DNA of 64,000 nucleotides from Posidonia oceanica (GCA_037176725.1 JAZBRS010000075.1:74774001-74838000), one strand, 5' to 3'; shown: positions 24,800 through 37,100, counted from the stretch's first letter. A program made the numbers and translations. The notes: a model not told the origin generated them from the sequence alone.

Positions 24800-24985
24800 T
24801 GAAGACTGTCACTCGGTCAGATGATCATAAGATTGTTGTTCGATCGAATAAACGAAAGACTGTTACTTGGTCGGATAATCAGAAGATTGTCGCTTGATCG
24901 GATGACTATTGCTTGATCGAATGATTAAAAGATTGTCGCTCGATCAGATAATTAGAAGACTATTGCTCGATTGAATAAACGGTTG
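24800..24985. repeat. Minisatellite with GATCGAATAA-type units
   Basis: About six imperfect units of 25-35 bases built on AAGATTGTCGCTCGATCGAA and AGACTATTGCTCGATTGAA. They carry repeated CTTGATCG / CTCGATCA motifs. Confidence 0.75.
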
Positions 24986-26036
24986 AGCTGACTGATCGAT
25001 CAGGTTCATAATAGGGATTATGTCATATTTGATCATAATTAGGTTACTTCATAGATTCTATTTATGTTTTGAGAGCCTATAAGTAATACTCTTGAGTTTC
25101 TGTAAATTTCCATATTACTACAGGAATATCCTTCAACTTTGTAAAGCGTCACTGTTCAGTTCCTAACACAACTATGGAGAATGATTTATCACTAAATCCT
25201 TATAGATTTTTCCATTCATTTTATTATGGATGTAGGTCCCTATTTAGTTAATAATGTTAATGTAGATCATTGTATATTCAATAATGTTGGACTCTGGATT
25301 TAAGTTTTAAATAAAACATTGATAAAGTTTTAAATAAAACATTGATAGTTTATTCGAAAGTACACAATGAACCTTGTACATATGAAATTGTTAATAATGT
25401 AAAAGGGATTTTGCAGCTAGGTCCTTAGAGTTTAGAAATCAATCAGAATTTAACTTATACATAGTAAATTAAATATTGTAAATTTTTTCAAGACAAAATA
25501 AGAGTGAAAGCATAAAGTAAAAGAAAGAATAAGACGAGGTCTTGGCATTTTGATTATTCGGAGTATTGACCTTATGAGGGGTACATTAACCTGAAGAGGG
25601 TTAGTGTTAGTTCCTTATGAGGATCTAGTGGCAACGATAAATTCACCTCAAATCTGACGTCTACTGTTATTAACATAAGTTAGTATATAAGATCCTCACT
25701 AATGAAAGTGAATGTGCATTTGATTATGAAATTACAGGTGTGAGAATAAGTTATATACTAATCAGAAGACTGCTCATGCTGATGGTAAGTGATTCAAAGG
25801 ATTCACTAAAACTAGAAAAGGAATAGAAATGAAAATAAAGAATCTTTTCATAAGTTTTGTTAAATTTGGTTGTAAGTTAGTATCACTTTTTAGACTAAGT
25901 TTTTGAAAACTCAACTATAGTGTTGTCAACTATAAATACTCATGAGTTGTAGGATTGCCTTACTTAGGCATACATGGTGGTTGATACTCATGATTCATCA
26001 TTGCACATGAGACCTCAAAGAATTGTAATAAATCTT
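24986..26036. other. Intergenic, AT-rich
   Basis: No coding or RNA gene recognised. A short tandem repeat of AGTTTTAAATAAAACATTGATA occurs near 25,300-25,348. Confidence 0.4.
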
Positions 26037-27225
26037 TGTTGGACCGATTTTAGTAATGTAATAAATGAATTTTAGTGGATTTTTTAAATCTATTTCTAGT
26101 GTTCTTACTCACACAAAATCATTATTATTACTTCCACCGGTCCGTATGTGTCTTGACGTTACATAATCAATTTGAAATGTGCAGATATTACCACCTAATT
26201 AAGTAGGTGCATTTATCTTCAATAGCTAGAATCACATTTTGCGATTTAAAGTAGTGCATCTGAACCGGTTTATAACTATCAAAATTATAGCTGGAATCAG
26301 GTTGATACCTTTGCCATCATCATATAGATCGAGAATTTGGATAAACATACAAAGTGGATATTGGGATCCACAAAACAAATATGAATTAAATAGTCAGTGA
26401 CTTTGGAAATTGGAACTCAAATACTGACCTTCTTGAACAACCGAGATGCAAAAGGATCTTGAAGGAATTCGAATCAACCGAAACGAAAGAGACCTAAAAT
26501 GACGTCAAATACTTTTTAATTCCGAAACAAGAACCTTTATAAGTGTAGATCGTCTGGATGACTGTATATATGACAGGAAAAATAGGATACCGTTTACTTT
26601 CCGAAGTATAAACAGGTGAGCTCAGAAAGAGGGTAATAAAATGAGAAAGAGGCAGAAAGGTTGAATTCTTATAAATACAATTGGGAACTGGAAGAGAATT
26701 TTTCCCTGTCCATGAATTGACGCTGGCGGAAATTGAGAGGAGAGAGAAAGAGAGAGAAGAAGAAGAAAAAAGGAAAAAGAAGATCAAGCAGAGTTATTGT
26801 TGGTTTGTTTTGCAATTCTATTTTTACTTCTCCAAATACGTAGATTTAGAAGAAGAAGTTGTTGATGAGATCTAAAGAATTTTATCTTTTTAGGTGAGGG
26901 AATTCTGCATCTCTTTTGTTTATTCCTCAAGTTGTGATATTCCTCAAGTTGTGAGGAGAACTTGAGAAAATATTATTCGCATCTTAATTGAGATAATAGA
27001 TTCGTTATCGACATGTCCTGTGGTTGTCTTCTTCTTAGGTTTTCACGTAAATTTAGTGTTTTTGTGGTTTACTTGATTTAGTTTGCCATTAATTGTTCTA
27101 TATTGCTTCCGCGTAATTTTTTTGGTTGATTTCGATGTTGATATATTGTGTGTATACTGTTATCTTATTTTGTTCTAGATTCATCAATTATTTGCAGTCA
27201 TAATATTATTAGTTAAATCCCAACA
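26037..27225 (+). repeat. Copia-type 5' LTR
   Basis: Starts TGTTGGACC and ends ATCCCAACA, the inverted TG..CA ends of an LTR (1,189 bp). A degenerate primer-binding site (TGATACCAGAACC) follows directly and then Gag-like coding sequence. No partner 3' LTR is visible, so the element is truncated on the right. Confidence 0.7.
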
Positions 27226-27279
27226 AATGATACCAGAACCTTAATTGATTACTACTGTATGTTTTTTGTGTGGATTAAA

Positions 27280-27720
27280 ATGGTAGATTTTGTCAGTCTC
27301 ATGATAAAGTTGATAGAAAATAATTGGCAAATTTGGAAGTCCAAGGTGGAAGACATCCTTTACTTTAAAGATTTGTATGATCTAATAGAGGACGATAAAG
27401 TAAAACCATCAGACATGTCAAACAAGAATTGAAATAAACAAAATGGAAAAACTGTTGATATAATTAAACAGTTGTTAAATAAAAATGTGTTTCATCATCT
27501 GTTAGAAGAAAAGAATGTACATTGTGGAAGAAGTTAAAATCTACGGATAAACACAAAACCATAGGAAATAAGGTTTTTTTGATTAATAAATTAGTGAATT
27601 TGAAATTCAAAGAATGCAGTATTATTGGACATTTGAATGATTTTCAAGAGTACTGTGAACTAATTGGCATTAATGATGATGAATTTAGATAATAAACTTT
27701 AGACTTTGTTATTTTTGAGA
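27280..27720 (+). pseudogene. Copia gag remnant
   Basis: Frame beginning MVDFVSLMIKLIENNWQIWK, with KVEDILYFKDLYDLIE, as in copia Gag N-termini. It is broken by an in-frame stop after SDMSNKN, and later parts are frameshifted (KLVNLKFKE-like). The rest of the internal region is missing. Confidence 0.7.
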
Positions 27721-28170
27721 TCTCCATCAAATAATTAAGAGACTTTAGTTATATCAGTTTGCCCATTCTACATTTCCTTCCAACGGTGGAATGTAGATCT
27801 GAAAGATTATACACATGCCTTCACGTGGAAGTGGTTGAGAAACATTTTCAATCATCAACTTGCATGCACTTTAATAAACTCTCGAGTTCCACGTGATTAG
27901 TTAATGTCATAATACAACTGGTTCTGATAGTTGATTTTCTTCACCTTGTCGTATGATGAACATGCATATACACCAACTTAATATATGCATTGAATTCCTT
28001 AATAAACTTGAATACTGTAAACAGTTGTCAAAATCATAATTAAGTGGATTAGAATTAATGAGATTCTACAAATATATATCTAATGAATAGTGATAATACT
28101 GAAGGTCCATTTAGCAAAAAAAACTAATAATCCACATGACACTAATAAGCTAATAATTCAAAAAGTCTAT
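27721..28170. other. AT-rich gap between two elements
   Basis: No gene recognised. Confidence 0.4.
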
Positions 28171-28440
28171 GATCCCGTTTGAAACTGCTTCTAGATGACT
28201 TTTGAGTAGTTAATTTCTGATAAAACATGAAAAATCACAGAAGTAATTTTAAATAAGATCTAACTCTTCTATTTCTCCCAGAAGCTATAACTTCTGGATG
28301 AGCAAAATTATATGTAAATTTATGATTTTCTAGAAACTAGACGAAGAAAGTTTCTAATAGAAATCGGAGGAATAAACTATGTAATTATATTACTAGTATT
28401 ATTATTTTAATAAATAACTTTAAAATACCACCATTATTTA

Positions 28441-28695
28441 CTAAATTATCATCTTTCCAAAATTTATCACTTTAAAATGCTTCGGGATTCTGTAATTGCT
28501 CCTCCGCCACAACCACTTTCTCCTCCGCCCACCACCACCACGCCGAATAGCATCTGCGATGTCGGGGAAAACACTACCAATTCTATTTCCTTCTTGACTC
28601 CCACCAAGAGCCTGAACAGCAGCCAACGCCCGCCCTACTTCATCAACTTGACTAGAACCAGAGCCATCAACCTCCATCTCCTCATCCTCTTCCAC
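28441..28695 (-). CDS. Unrecognised acidic ORF within transposon A
   Basis: 84-residue frame beginning MEEDEEMEVDGSGSSQVDEV, with VGRALAAVQALGG and IGSVFPDIADAIRRGGGGRRRK, then low-quality sequence. The first 60 residues look like a real plant protein segment in composition (GC-rich codons, an amphipathic helix-like part). I cannot name the family. The tail after about residue 60 runs into transposon sequence. It is probably a captured exon fragment rather than a functional gene. Confidence 0.3.
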   Translation of the reverse strand: MEEDEEMEVDGSGSSQVDEVGRALAAVQALGGSQEGNRIGSVFPDIADAIRRGGGGRRRKWLWRRSNYRIPKHFKVINFGKMII

Positions 28696-28718
28696 CTCAA
28701 CGTCCCTGCTATCACAGA

Positions 28719-29669
28719 TTGCACGAAATCAGCCAAAAGAACGAAACTTTCTTCTCAAACACACACCAAGATGCAGAGTCATCTACACTTCTAATCGATT
28801 TGATTGATATTTTTCGGATTTGTTCTTCTTACTCTCCGTTCAGGACTCCGGTTTGGAGCACCTGTTCGATCTCCTCTCTCGTCGGAGGCTCCTGCTTTGC
28901 TACCTCGGGGGTGTACTTCGACGTCCGATTTGGGACCCAACACAGAGCGCTGATCATGGCAGCATTGGGGGCGGCGGCGACAATTCGGGAAGGAGGGGTT
29001 TTGGTGGCGGGTGCGTGTCGTCCAGAGTGGGAGGGAGAGGGAAGGGAAGGAGAAGTTTTGGGTGTGTTAAATCCTGACTGGTTTGGGTCCGTCGACCACT
29101 ACGCCGTCCTCGACCTCCCGACAGACTCAGAGGGGGCGACCCTCACCTTGAAGGACATCGAGAGGGCAGGGGGAGTCGTCGATCACCACCATCAACGTAG
29201 CAGTTCTCTCCAATCCTCCATCACCACCAACTCCGACGACACCCCACCATCAGCACCGATCCTGCAACCACCGGAGGAGTTCCTCTGCCCCATCTCTGGT
29301 CGTCTAATGTCCGACCCTGTTGTCCTCCCCACCGGCCAAACTTTTGACCGCAGCTGTCTATTGGCCTGCATCGACCTCCACATCGACCCACCATTCCGCA
29401 GTGAACACAATAGCTCCCCACGCCTCCATCTTTCCACAAACACTCCTCTGATCCCCAATCTCGCTCTGAAATCCGCCATCCTCACCTGGTGCAATTCCTA
29501 CAGCATCGAAACACCACAACCCATCGAACCCACCACTGCCATGGACCTCATCTGCAACATCGGTGAGGTTGAAGGTGGAGTTGGAGAGGACCAAGACGCC
29601 ATAGGAAATGGAGAAAGGAAGAGAGTAAGAAAGGAAGAAATGATGAGGAAAAGAAGAGGTCGTGGATGA
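28719..29669 (+). pseudogene. U-box (PUB-type) E3 ligase fragment in transposon A
   Basis: Open frame of 316 codons. Residues 184-258 form a U-box: PEEFLCPISGRLMSDPVVLPTG, TFDRSCL, NTPLIPNLALKSAI. This is the E2-binding fold of plant PUB ubiquitin ligases. The Armadillo repeats that normally follow are absent. Residues 275-316 are Glu/Arg-rich and unlike the family, so the captured piece ends soon after the U-box. The upstream part has no known domain. An internal ATG at 28,956 (residue 80) could start a 237-residue product. Whether it is transcribed is unknown. Classed as a captured fragment, not a complete gene. Confidence 0.7.
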
Positions 29670-29924
29670 GGAGTACGAGAAGAAAAGGGATTGCAAAAAA
29701 AAAAAAAAAAAAAAGGAGGGAGAAGAAGAAAGGGAGAGGTTCAGGATTTACAAGAGTTATATATGTACTTTTTTTGTTGGTAGAATTTCTATTAATAGAT
29801 TTTTATTTATTAAATAAAATTTTAAAAAATAATCTATAATATAATTTTTATAAAAACTCTTAAAAATTGACTTCCGTAAAAATTCAAAATCTTACTTATA
29901 CATTAAAAGATTCCAAACGGGATC

Positions 29925-30650
29925 ATATATCATTAAGCTTTTTCCTTCTTCTTCTCAAGCTTTTTTTTTTTTACATTTTGACGTGATTATTACACTGAGT
30001 AATGTGAATCACTCCTCCCAGAAACGGTAGTTCCTTCCATCTTTGTCTGGACAGAGTTCGAGCTGAGTATGGCTGCCACAGTCACTCCCGATCGCACACA
30101 CAAGTGGCAATTGTGCATCCACGCTGTCTGCCATGTCCATTAATTGTTTGTTTAATTCCATCCCATCAAACCACCCAAAGATTCGGTTGGCGGTTGGTTC
30201 TCCTTCGCAGATCCAAGAAAAGTGAACACTCTCGCAAAAAACAACCAGAAACCCAAGTGGCCTTTTGGTGTGGAGAGGTGGGATGCATCTGATCCCTTCC
30301 ATTCCACCACCTTTCCAATTCCAATTCTTACCTCAGATCATCGTGAGGTTGCAAGTGCCGATAAGCTCCCTGTGACTCCCATTTATTTGTTTCTCAATAT
30401 CAAGTCTTCGGAGTTGATATCAAATACACCAGTCAACATTGAGGGGGAAGGATAGCGATTGCCAGTGGTATTTGTGTTCCTGTCCATTGATGCCCAATCC
30501 GGATCTGTCTGCTTGCCTCCCCCACCAGATTTCGCTGGTCCTGCCTTGCCCTCCTGTGTTTTTTTTTTAATCTAAGCTGAACAACTCACCCAACCCCACC
30601 ACTCCCACAGTCCCACCCACCTCCAGATCTGTGACGTAGCACCCAAACCC
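29925..30650. other. Intergenic, upstream of the P-protein gene
   Basis: No gene supported. A minus-strand frame at 30,009-30,302 has no recognisable family. The right part carries an ACGT-core motif (GTGACGTAGC, 30,631-30,640), a possible bZIP-type site in the P-protein promoter. Confidence 0.4.
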
Positions 30651-30654
30651 AAAC

Positions 30655-30664
30655 TATATAAATA
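30655..30664 (+). promoter_or_regulatory. TATA box of the P-protein gene
   Basis: TATATAAATA, about 440 bases before the start codon. It is the only strong TATA element upstream and fits a long 5' leader with an intron that ends at the TTTGCAG just before the ATG (intron end about 31,096-31,098). Confidence 0.6.
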
Positions 30665-30826
30665 TACTCAGCTGTTGTGGTTGGTGAAAGGAAAAGTAAG
30701 AAGAGAAGTGAGAGGTTTGTGTTCTCGCTCTGCTCTGGTCGTTACTTCTCTAATTGTGTTTAGTAGGAAAACTATATATCTAAGTCCTTTTGTTATTGTG
30801 TTTTTCATTGGTATTGTTTGGTTTTC

Positions 30827-31036
30827 GAATCAAAAACGATTTTTGGGGAGAACCCAAGTGTGAAAAAGAAGAGGAAAAGGTGGGTAGAAACGAAAAATTG
30901 GATCTTGCTTTCGCGGTCTTTTTGTTTTATTGAATCAAAACTGAATTTTGAGAAGAACCCAGATGTGAAAAAGAGGAGGAAAAGGTGCTGAGAAAGGAGA
31001 TATTGGATGTTTCTTTCTCTTTTTGCTACAAAGATT
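30827..31036 (+). repeat. 105-bp tandem duplication in the P-protein 5' leader
   Basis: GAATCAAAA..GA.TTTTG.G.AGAACCCA..TGTGAAAAAGA.GAGGAAAAGGTG begins at 30,827 and again at 30,932. The similarity extends through ATTGGAT and a T-rich stretch. Each copy contains AAAAGGTG, a possible splice donor, so alternative leader introns are possible. Confidence 0.75.
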
Positions 31037-31101
31037 GGATTTTTTTAATCTTTGTATCTGTGTTTTTGATTTGTGATCGGGCCTTTTGTGTTTGCAGAGC
31101 A

Positions 31102-34100
31102 ATGGAGCGAGCTCGGAGGCTGGCGAACCGGGCGATCCTGAGCCGCCTCATAGCTCGATCCAAGCAATCCCACCTCCACCAATGCAGCACACACCATCAC
31201 AACATCCTCTCCTCCAACCGCTACATCTCCTCCCTTGCCCCCTCCGTGTTCCCCACCACCACCGGCACTCCTCGCCGTAACCAATCCGACAAAACACTCC
31301 CCAACCATGTCGGTCACCAACGTCACCAGTCCCGTACGATATCCCTCGATTCACTTAAGCCCACCGACACCTTCCCCCGCCGCCACAACTCCGCCACCCC
31401 TGAGGAACAGACCAAGATGGCTGAGCTCTGTGGATTCCCCTCCCTTGATGCTCTTATTGATGCAACAGTTCCTAAGTCCATCCGTCTCCATGATATGAGC
31501 TTCTCCGGCAATTTCGATGCTGGATTCACTGAATCCGAGATGATTGCCCATATGCAGTATCTTGCAGATAAGAACAAGTTGTTCAAGTCTTTCATTGGGA
31601 TGGGATACTACAACACTCATGTTCCTGGTGTTATTCTTCGCAACATCATGGAGAACCCTGCGTGGTACACACAGTACACTCCATACCAGGCGGAGATTGC
31701 CCAGGGCCGTCTCGAGTCATTACTCAATTTCCAGACCATGGTCACCGACCTCACTGCTCTCCCCATGTCCAATGCTTCATTGCTTGATGAGGGTACTGCT
31801 GCTGCCGAGGCCATGGCCATGTGCAACAGCATCCAGAAGGGTAAGAAGAAGACCTTTATCATTGCTTCCAATTGCCATCCTCAGACAATTGATATTTGTC
31901 GGACTAGAGCCGATGGATTCGATATCAAGGTGGTGGTTTCTGACCTCAACGACTTCGACTTCAAGTCTAAAGATGTCTGTGGGGTGCTTGTTCAGTATCC
32001 AGGTACTGAAGGTGAGGTTCTGGATTATGGGGAGTTTGTGAAGAATGCCCATGCCCATGGGGTGAAAGTTGTTATGGCTACGGATCTGCTAGCACTTACT
32101 ATGCTCAAGCCGCCAGGTGAGATTGGGGCTGATATTGTCGTTGGATCTGCGCAAAGGTTTGGTGTTCCAATGGGTTATGGTGGTCCGCATGCCGCATTTC
32201 TTGCAACCTCACAGGAGTACAAGAGGATGATGCCCGGAAGGATTATTGGGGTTAGTATGGATTCCACTGGGAAGCCAGCTCTTCGAATGGCAATGCAGAC
32301 AAGAGAGCAGCACATCCGCAGAGACAAGGCCACCAGCAACATCTGCACAGCTCAGGTACGATAATCTCAAACCAGCTACTCACTTGATGGTTTCTATGTT
32401 ATACAGGCCAAGTTGTAATCTTTCCTTTCATTTAGTTGTGGTGCATGTTACTTGCTAAAATATGGACTTCTGCAAGCAATACACTTGAACAAGATAATGT
32501 CTGCAAGCACTACACCTGATGTTTTCGTAATGTCAATTTGGTCATAGAAATGGATAAATGACAGCTTCTCTTCAAATTTATATGTTTCTCATAAAAAACT
32601 TTGTGAGATCTGACTTGGAATTCAATCTGGATCCATTTACTTGACATCTGGCTGCATTATAAATCTGAGTGTAATAGGTAAAATTCAAACATTGTATTAT
32701 GAAAGTTTTCTTTATAATTTTATCCAATTTCCATAGCCAGTATATGCTGCTACCTGTCAATGCTTACATTTCCTCAGGATTCGTACAATGGTCACCTTGG
32801 GTTGACTTTATTTCAAATTCTACTGTATAAAATTAATTCATTCACTTGTTTGCAGATAGAGTTTGATTGAATGATTATATACAAATTTCTTCCTTCCTTC
32901 ATATATATATAGGCATTGCTCGCGAACATGGCTGCAATGTATGCCGTATATCATGGTCCCGAAGGCCTCAAGGCTATTGCTCATCGGGTTCATGGTCTTG
33001 CTGGTACCTTTGCACATGGGCTAAAGAAGCTTGGGACCGTTACTGTCCAAGAGCTTCCCTTCTTTGACACTGTGAAGATCAACTGCTCTGATGCTCATGC
33101 AATTGCAGATGCTGCTTATAAGAATCAAATTAATCTTCGTATAGTGGACTCAAAGACTGTAAGTGATTTTACCTGTAATCTGTTCATTGATATGACTTTT
33201 CTTTTCGTTATGATTCTGATGGGGATCTGGTATTGTTTCAGTTAACTGTGTCTTTCGATGAGACTACTACCTTGGATGATGTTGATAAGTTGCTTGAAGT
33301 GTTTGCTGGTGGCAAACCTGTGAGTAAATTGTGCTATTTGGAACTGTGGAATTATTTTCTCATCACTAAGTGAATCTCATAAAAGTTTGAAATTTCAGGT
33401 TGGCTTCACTGCTGCATCTCTTGCTCCAGAGGTTCAGGCCGCTATCCCAAGTGGACTATTGAGAGAGAGTCCGTATCTGACCCACCCTATTTTTAACATG
33501 TGAGTATTCTTTAGTTAATTAGTTGTTAGTGCTTGTGATCTTTAGAGTAATTATTGTTTCCATTCTACTTTTTAGGTACCACACTGAGCATGAGCTGCTA
33601 AGATACACCCATAGGCTACAATCCAAGGATCTTTCATTATGTCATAGTATGATTCCACTGGGTTCTTGCACAATGAAATTGAATGCCACAGTGGAAATGA
33701 TGCCCATGACATGGCCCAGCTTTGCATCAATTCACCCGTTTGCTCCTACTGAACAAGCTGCTGGCTATCAGGTTGACGACAGTTCTCGTTTTGCTTTTCA
33801 AAACACCTTCTTTGTGAAGGTTATGGTCCTGATTGCTTCTCTCATGTGTTCTCTCTCAAGGAAATGTTCAAAGATTTGGGTGAACTCTTGTGTACAATCA
33901 CAGGATTTGATTCATTTTCTCTGCAACCTAATGCGGGTGCTGCTGGAGAATATGCAGGACTGATGGTCATCCGTGCTTACCACCTGGTGGGTTTTTAAAT
34001 ACTGTGGTAGTTTTTGAGTTCCTTTCTGAAAATGGAAACCTTTAATTTTTGAGATATCTGCTGTTTAACATCAAAAAGATCCTGACATGACTTTTTTTGT

Positions 34101-37100
34101 TGAAAATGTGTAGTCAAGAGGAGACAGTCATAGGAATGTCTGCATTATCCCTGTTTCAGCTCATGGAACCAACCCTGCTAGTGCAGCTATGTGTGGAATG
34201 AACATTGTTTCTGTTGGAACTGATTCCAAGGGAAACATTAATATCGAGGAATTAAGAAAAGCTGCTGAAGCAAACAAGGACAAGCTTTCTGCTCTCATGG
34301 TATAGATTTCTTTCTTCCAACTGATTTCTTTCTTGTCTTTTAGCTACCACCATTTATTAAGTACCCTTGTGTACTTATTATTTGGTAAAGCTGCTACTAG
34401 GGATGCATGAACTCTGCTCCTTTTTTTTTCTAGAGGATCTTAATAATCTTTCATTTTTTTAAAGAGCAGTTCAACTAAATGTAAGCTCAAAATAAAATTC
34501 AGTGCTATGAGTGCGAACATATTAGAACATGCTAAATTTTGTGTAGTAACTCATATTGATTTTTTCCTGATTACATAGGTGACTTACCCTTCAACGCATG
34601 GAGTTTATGAAGAAGGCATTGATGAGATATGTAAGATAATTCATGATAACGGGGGACAAGTTTACATGGATGGAGCCAACATGAATGCACAGGTAAATTA
34701 GACATGGTTCCAATAGGTCAGCTAATATGGACCTAGACACTTTCCCTTTAGGTCAGCTAACGGGGGACAAGTTTACTGCAAATAATGTGTAGCTTTGTAT
34801 TGGATTGCTTCATATCTGCTTGAAATCAACATATATGGACTGGTACTTGGAACTTTGCTTGCAGTTTTGTGTCAATTGGGCATGAGCATGTCATGATTTC
34901 TTTTATCTTTTTAATGTTATTTCAATTATGATTATATTTCTGCTTGATTGGTAATTGGTAACTCTTGGAATTTGATTTCCTAGTTAATCATGTATTAATC
35001 AAGTACCTGAAATGAGCTGTTGCTGATTATTCAGGTCGGATTAACAAGCCCAGGCTTTATTGGAGCAGATGTCTGCCATCTTAACCTCCACAAAACATTC
35101 TGTATTCCCCATGGAGGAGGAGGCCCTGGCATGGGGCCCATTGGTGTGAAGAAGCACCTGGCACCATTTTTGCCTTCTCATCCTGTGGTAAGATGTTGGT
35201 CCACAATAAGTTTTATTTTACTCAAATTTATCGAGAACTGGGCAGTGAGGCAATTTTTAGAAATACTTTGCTATTAGCAACTTGTAAGTTTAAATTTTAT
35301 TTTCCATGCTAATAATGTTTTCCTCTCTTCACTATTTTTTTTTAAATAATGAAATTTTGGACCATTTCTCGATTTGTGCATGCCATCCTTGCACAGGGGC
35401 CATGCTAATCTTCTCTATATTGTTCCAATTTTAAGAATTTAAGATAATTTCACCAACCGGGAATTGAACCCAGGTCTATACCGTGGCAGGTTACTACTCT
35501 ACCACTAGACCACTGGTGCTAGTGTTTTACTCTCTTCACTATGGATCCAAGTTTTATCTTATACTCTGCTGGCCTTGCTACACATCATCACGACACACTG
35601 ATTGTTGTATATATATCAATTAGTTTACATTGCACTTTTACATTTTTACTGAATATTTCTTACCATTGGATTGCTGGTGTAAGTTTCATAAAGTGGTAAC
35701 CAGTAATAAGAATTTTAATTGCAAGTGATTTTAAATGAAATTTGGCTTAACAATTTCTCTACGATTCCAACTGACAATAGATGTCCACTGGTGGGATACC
35801 GGCACCTGACAGCAGGCACCCATTTGGTACTATCTCTGCCGCTCCTTGGGGCTCAGCACTTATCTTGACAATTTCTTACGCATACATAGCCATGATGGGA
35901 TCCAAGGGTCTGACAGATGCTTCGAAGATTGCTATCTTGAGTGCAAATTACATGGCGAAGCGTCTTGAGGTATTTGAACCTTCTTTTAGCCCCTTGATTA
36001 GTTTATTGAAATAGTCGTCTAATTCGAATGCATTGTATTACTGAAGATGCCCAAGTATGTTGACTGATCAGATGCATATTTATCATTCAGTTACAAACTT
36101 GAAAACAGATTTTTGAAATTCTTTGCTCCCTTGTGGACTTCTCTAGGGTCTTGACTGTTATATTTTGTGAGTAGTTTTTCCTCTCCAGTTGCTTAATCAT
36201 GCTTTTTATTTTGCAGAACCATTACCACGTTCTTTTCCGTGGTGTTAACGGCACATGTGCCCATGAGTTCATCATTGATTTGAGGGGATTCAAGGTGCCT
36301 TATACCCCATTCACTTAGTTTCTTTTGTTGCTTGCTCTTTTGACCACATTCCTAAATGGACATGGTTCCGCTGCAGAATACTGCAGGAATCGAGCCTGAA
36401 GATGTTGCCAAGCGCCTTATCGATTACGGATTTCATGGGCCAACAATGTCATGGCCAGTTCCTGGTACTCTCATGATTGAGCCCACAGAAAGTGAAAGCA
36501 AGGTATGCTGGAAAAAATGCTCTCTTTTTTCACCAGATTGTTACATCTTATTCTTTTACTAAAAAAAAATTGATTCCATTACAGGCTGAACTAGACAGGT
36601 TCTGTGATGCCCTTATCTCCATCAGACAAGAAATTGCTCAGATTGAGAGTGGCAAAGCTGATATCAAAAACAATGTTCTGAAGGTACATAAGCTCTTTTT
36701 TCTATGTACATGTACATGTTATCTTTTCCTTGTCTATAATTATCTCTTCTAACTGAGTAAACTAGGCAAAATCTATGCATATAACTTTCTCGATTTTTAA
36801 TGATTGGATGTATATTTGAGACTGTATTCTTAGACAAGCTGACTCAGATGCAAATACCTCTGCAGGGTGCTCCTCATCCACCATCCTTGCTTATGGGTGA
36901 TACATGGAACAAGCCATACTCTAGGGAATATGCAGCATTCCCTGCTTCATGGCTCCGAGGAGCCAAGTTCTGGCCTACTACTGGTAAACCACCATCTCAA
37001 TCTTCACAGTTCCAATCAGTTCAGTTTTTCTCATGGCCAAGAAGTAATTGCTTTCAATTCTTCTTTCTACCAGGACGTGTGGATAATGTCTATGGCGACC

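Larger units (their letters stand above)
28171..29924 (+). mobile_element. TIR transposon A carrying a U-box gene fragment
   Basis: The left end is GATCCCGTTTGAAA and the right end TTCCAAACGGGATC, an inverted repeat. The left 180 bases match the reverse complement of 42,640-42,837. The right 150 bases match the reverse complement of 40,434-40,620. Thus this is the same family as element B in inverted orientation. Between the ends are GC-rich segments resembling plant coding DNA: a minus-strand acidic frame and a plus-strand U-box. There is no transposase. This is the structure of a Pack-type element that has captured host gene fragments. The superfamily is undecided (hAT- or PIF-like ends) and the target-site duplication is not clear. 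Confidence 0.68.
35316..35542 (-). mobile_element. tRNA-Gly::U6 chimeric retroposon with target-site duplication
   Basis: Lies in intron 9 of the P-protein gene, on the opposite strand. Target-site duplications are 35,316-35,335 and 35,523-35,542 (19 of 20 bases identical). The insert (35,336-35,522) read on the minus strand is a tRNA-Gly, a 15-base linker, the 3' three-quarters of U6 snRNA, then an A-rich tail (TTATTTAAAAAAAAA) abutting the duplication. These are marks of LINE-type retrotransposition of a joined RNA template. Bases differing from the parent RNAs are mainly former CpG sites now TpG/CpA, as expected for a methylated, untranscribed copy. Confidence 0.85.

Noticed and set aside
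30009..30302. 97-codon minus-strand frame upstream of the P-protein gene
   Set aside because: No recognisable family, no supporting context; treated as chance.
35449..35519. Functional tRNA-Gly gene placed in the glycine decarboxylase gene as a meaningful link
   Set aside because: The tRNA part is mutated, lacks a terminator and sits inside a retroposon with target-site duplications; the link to glycine metabolism is coincidence.
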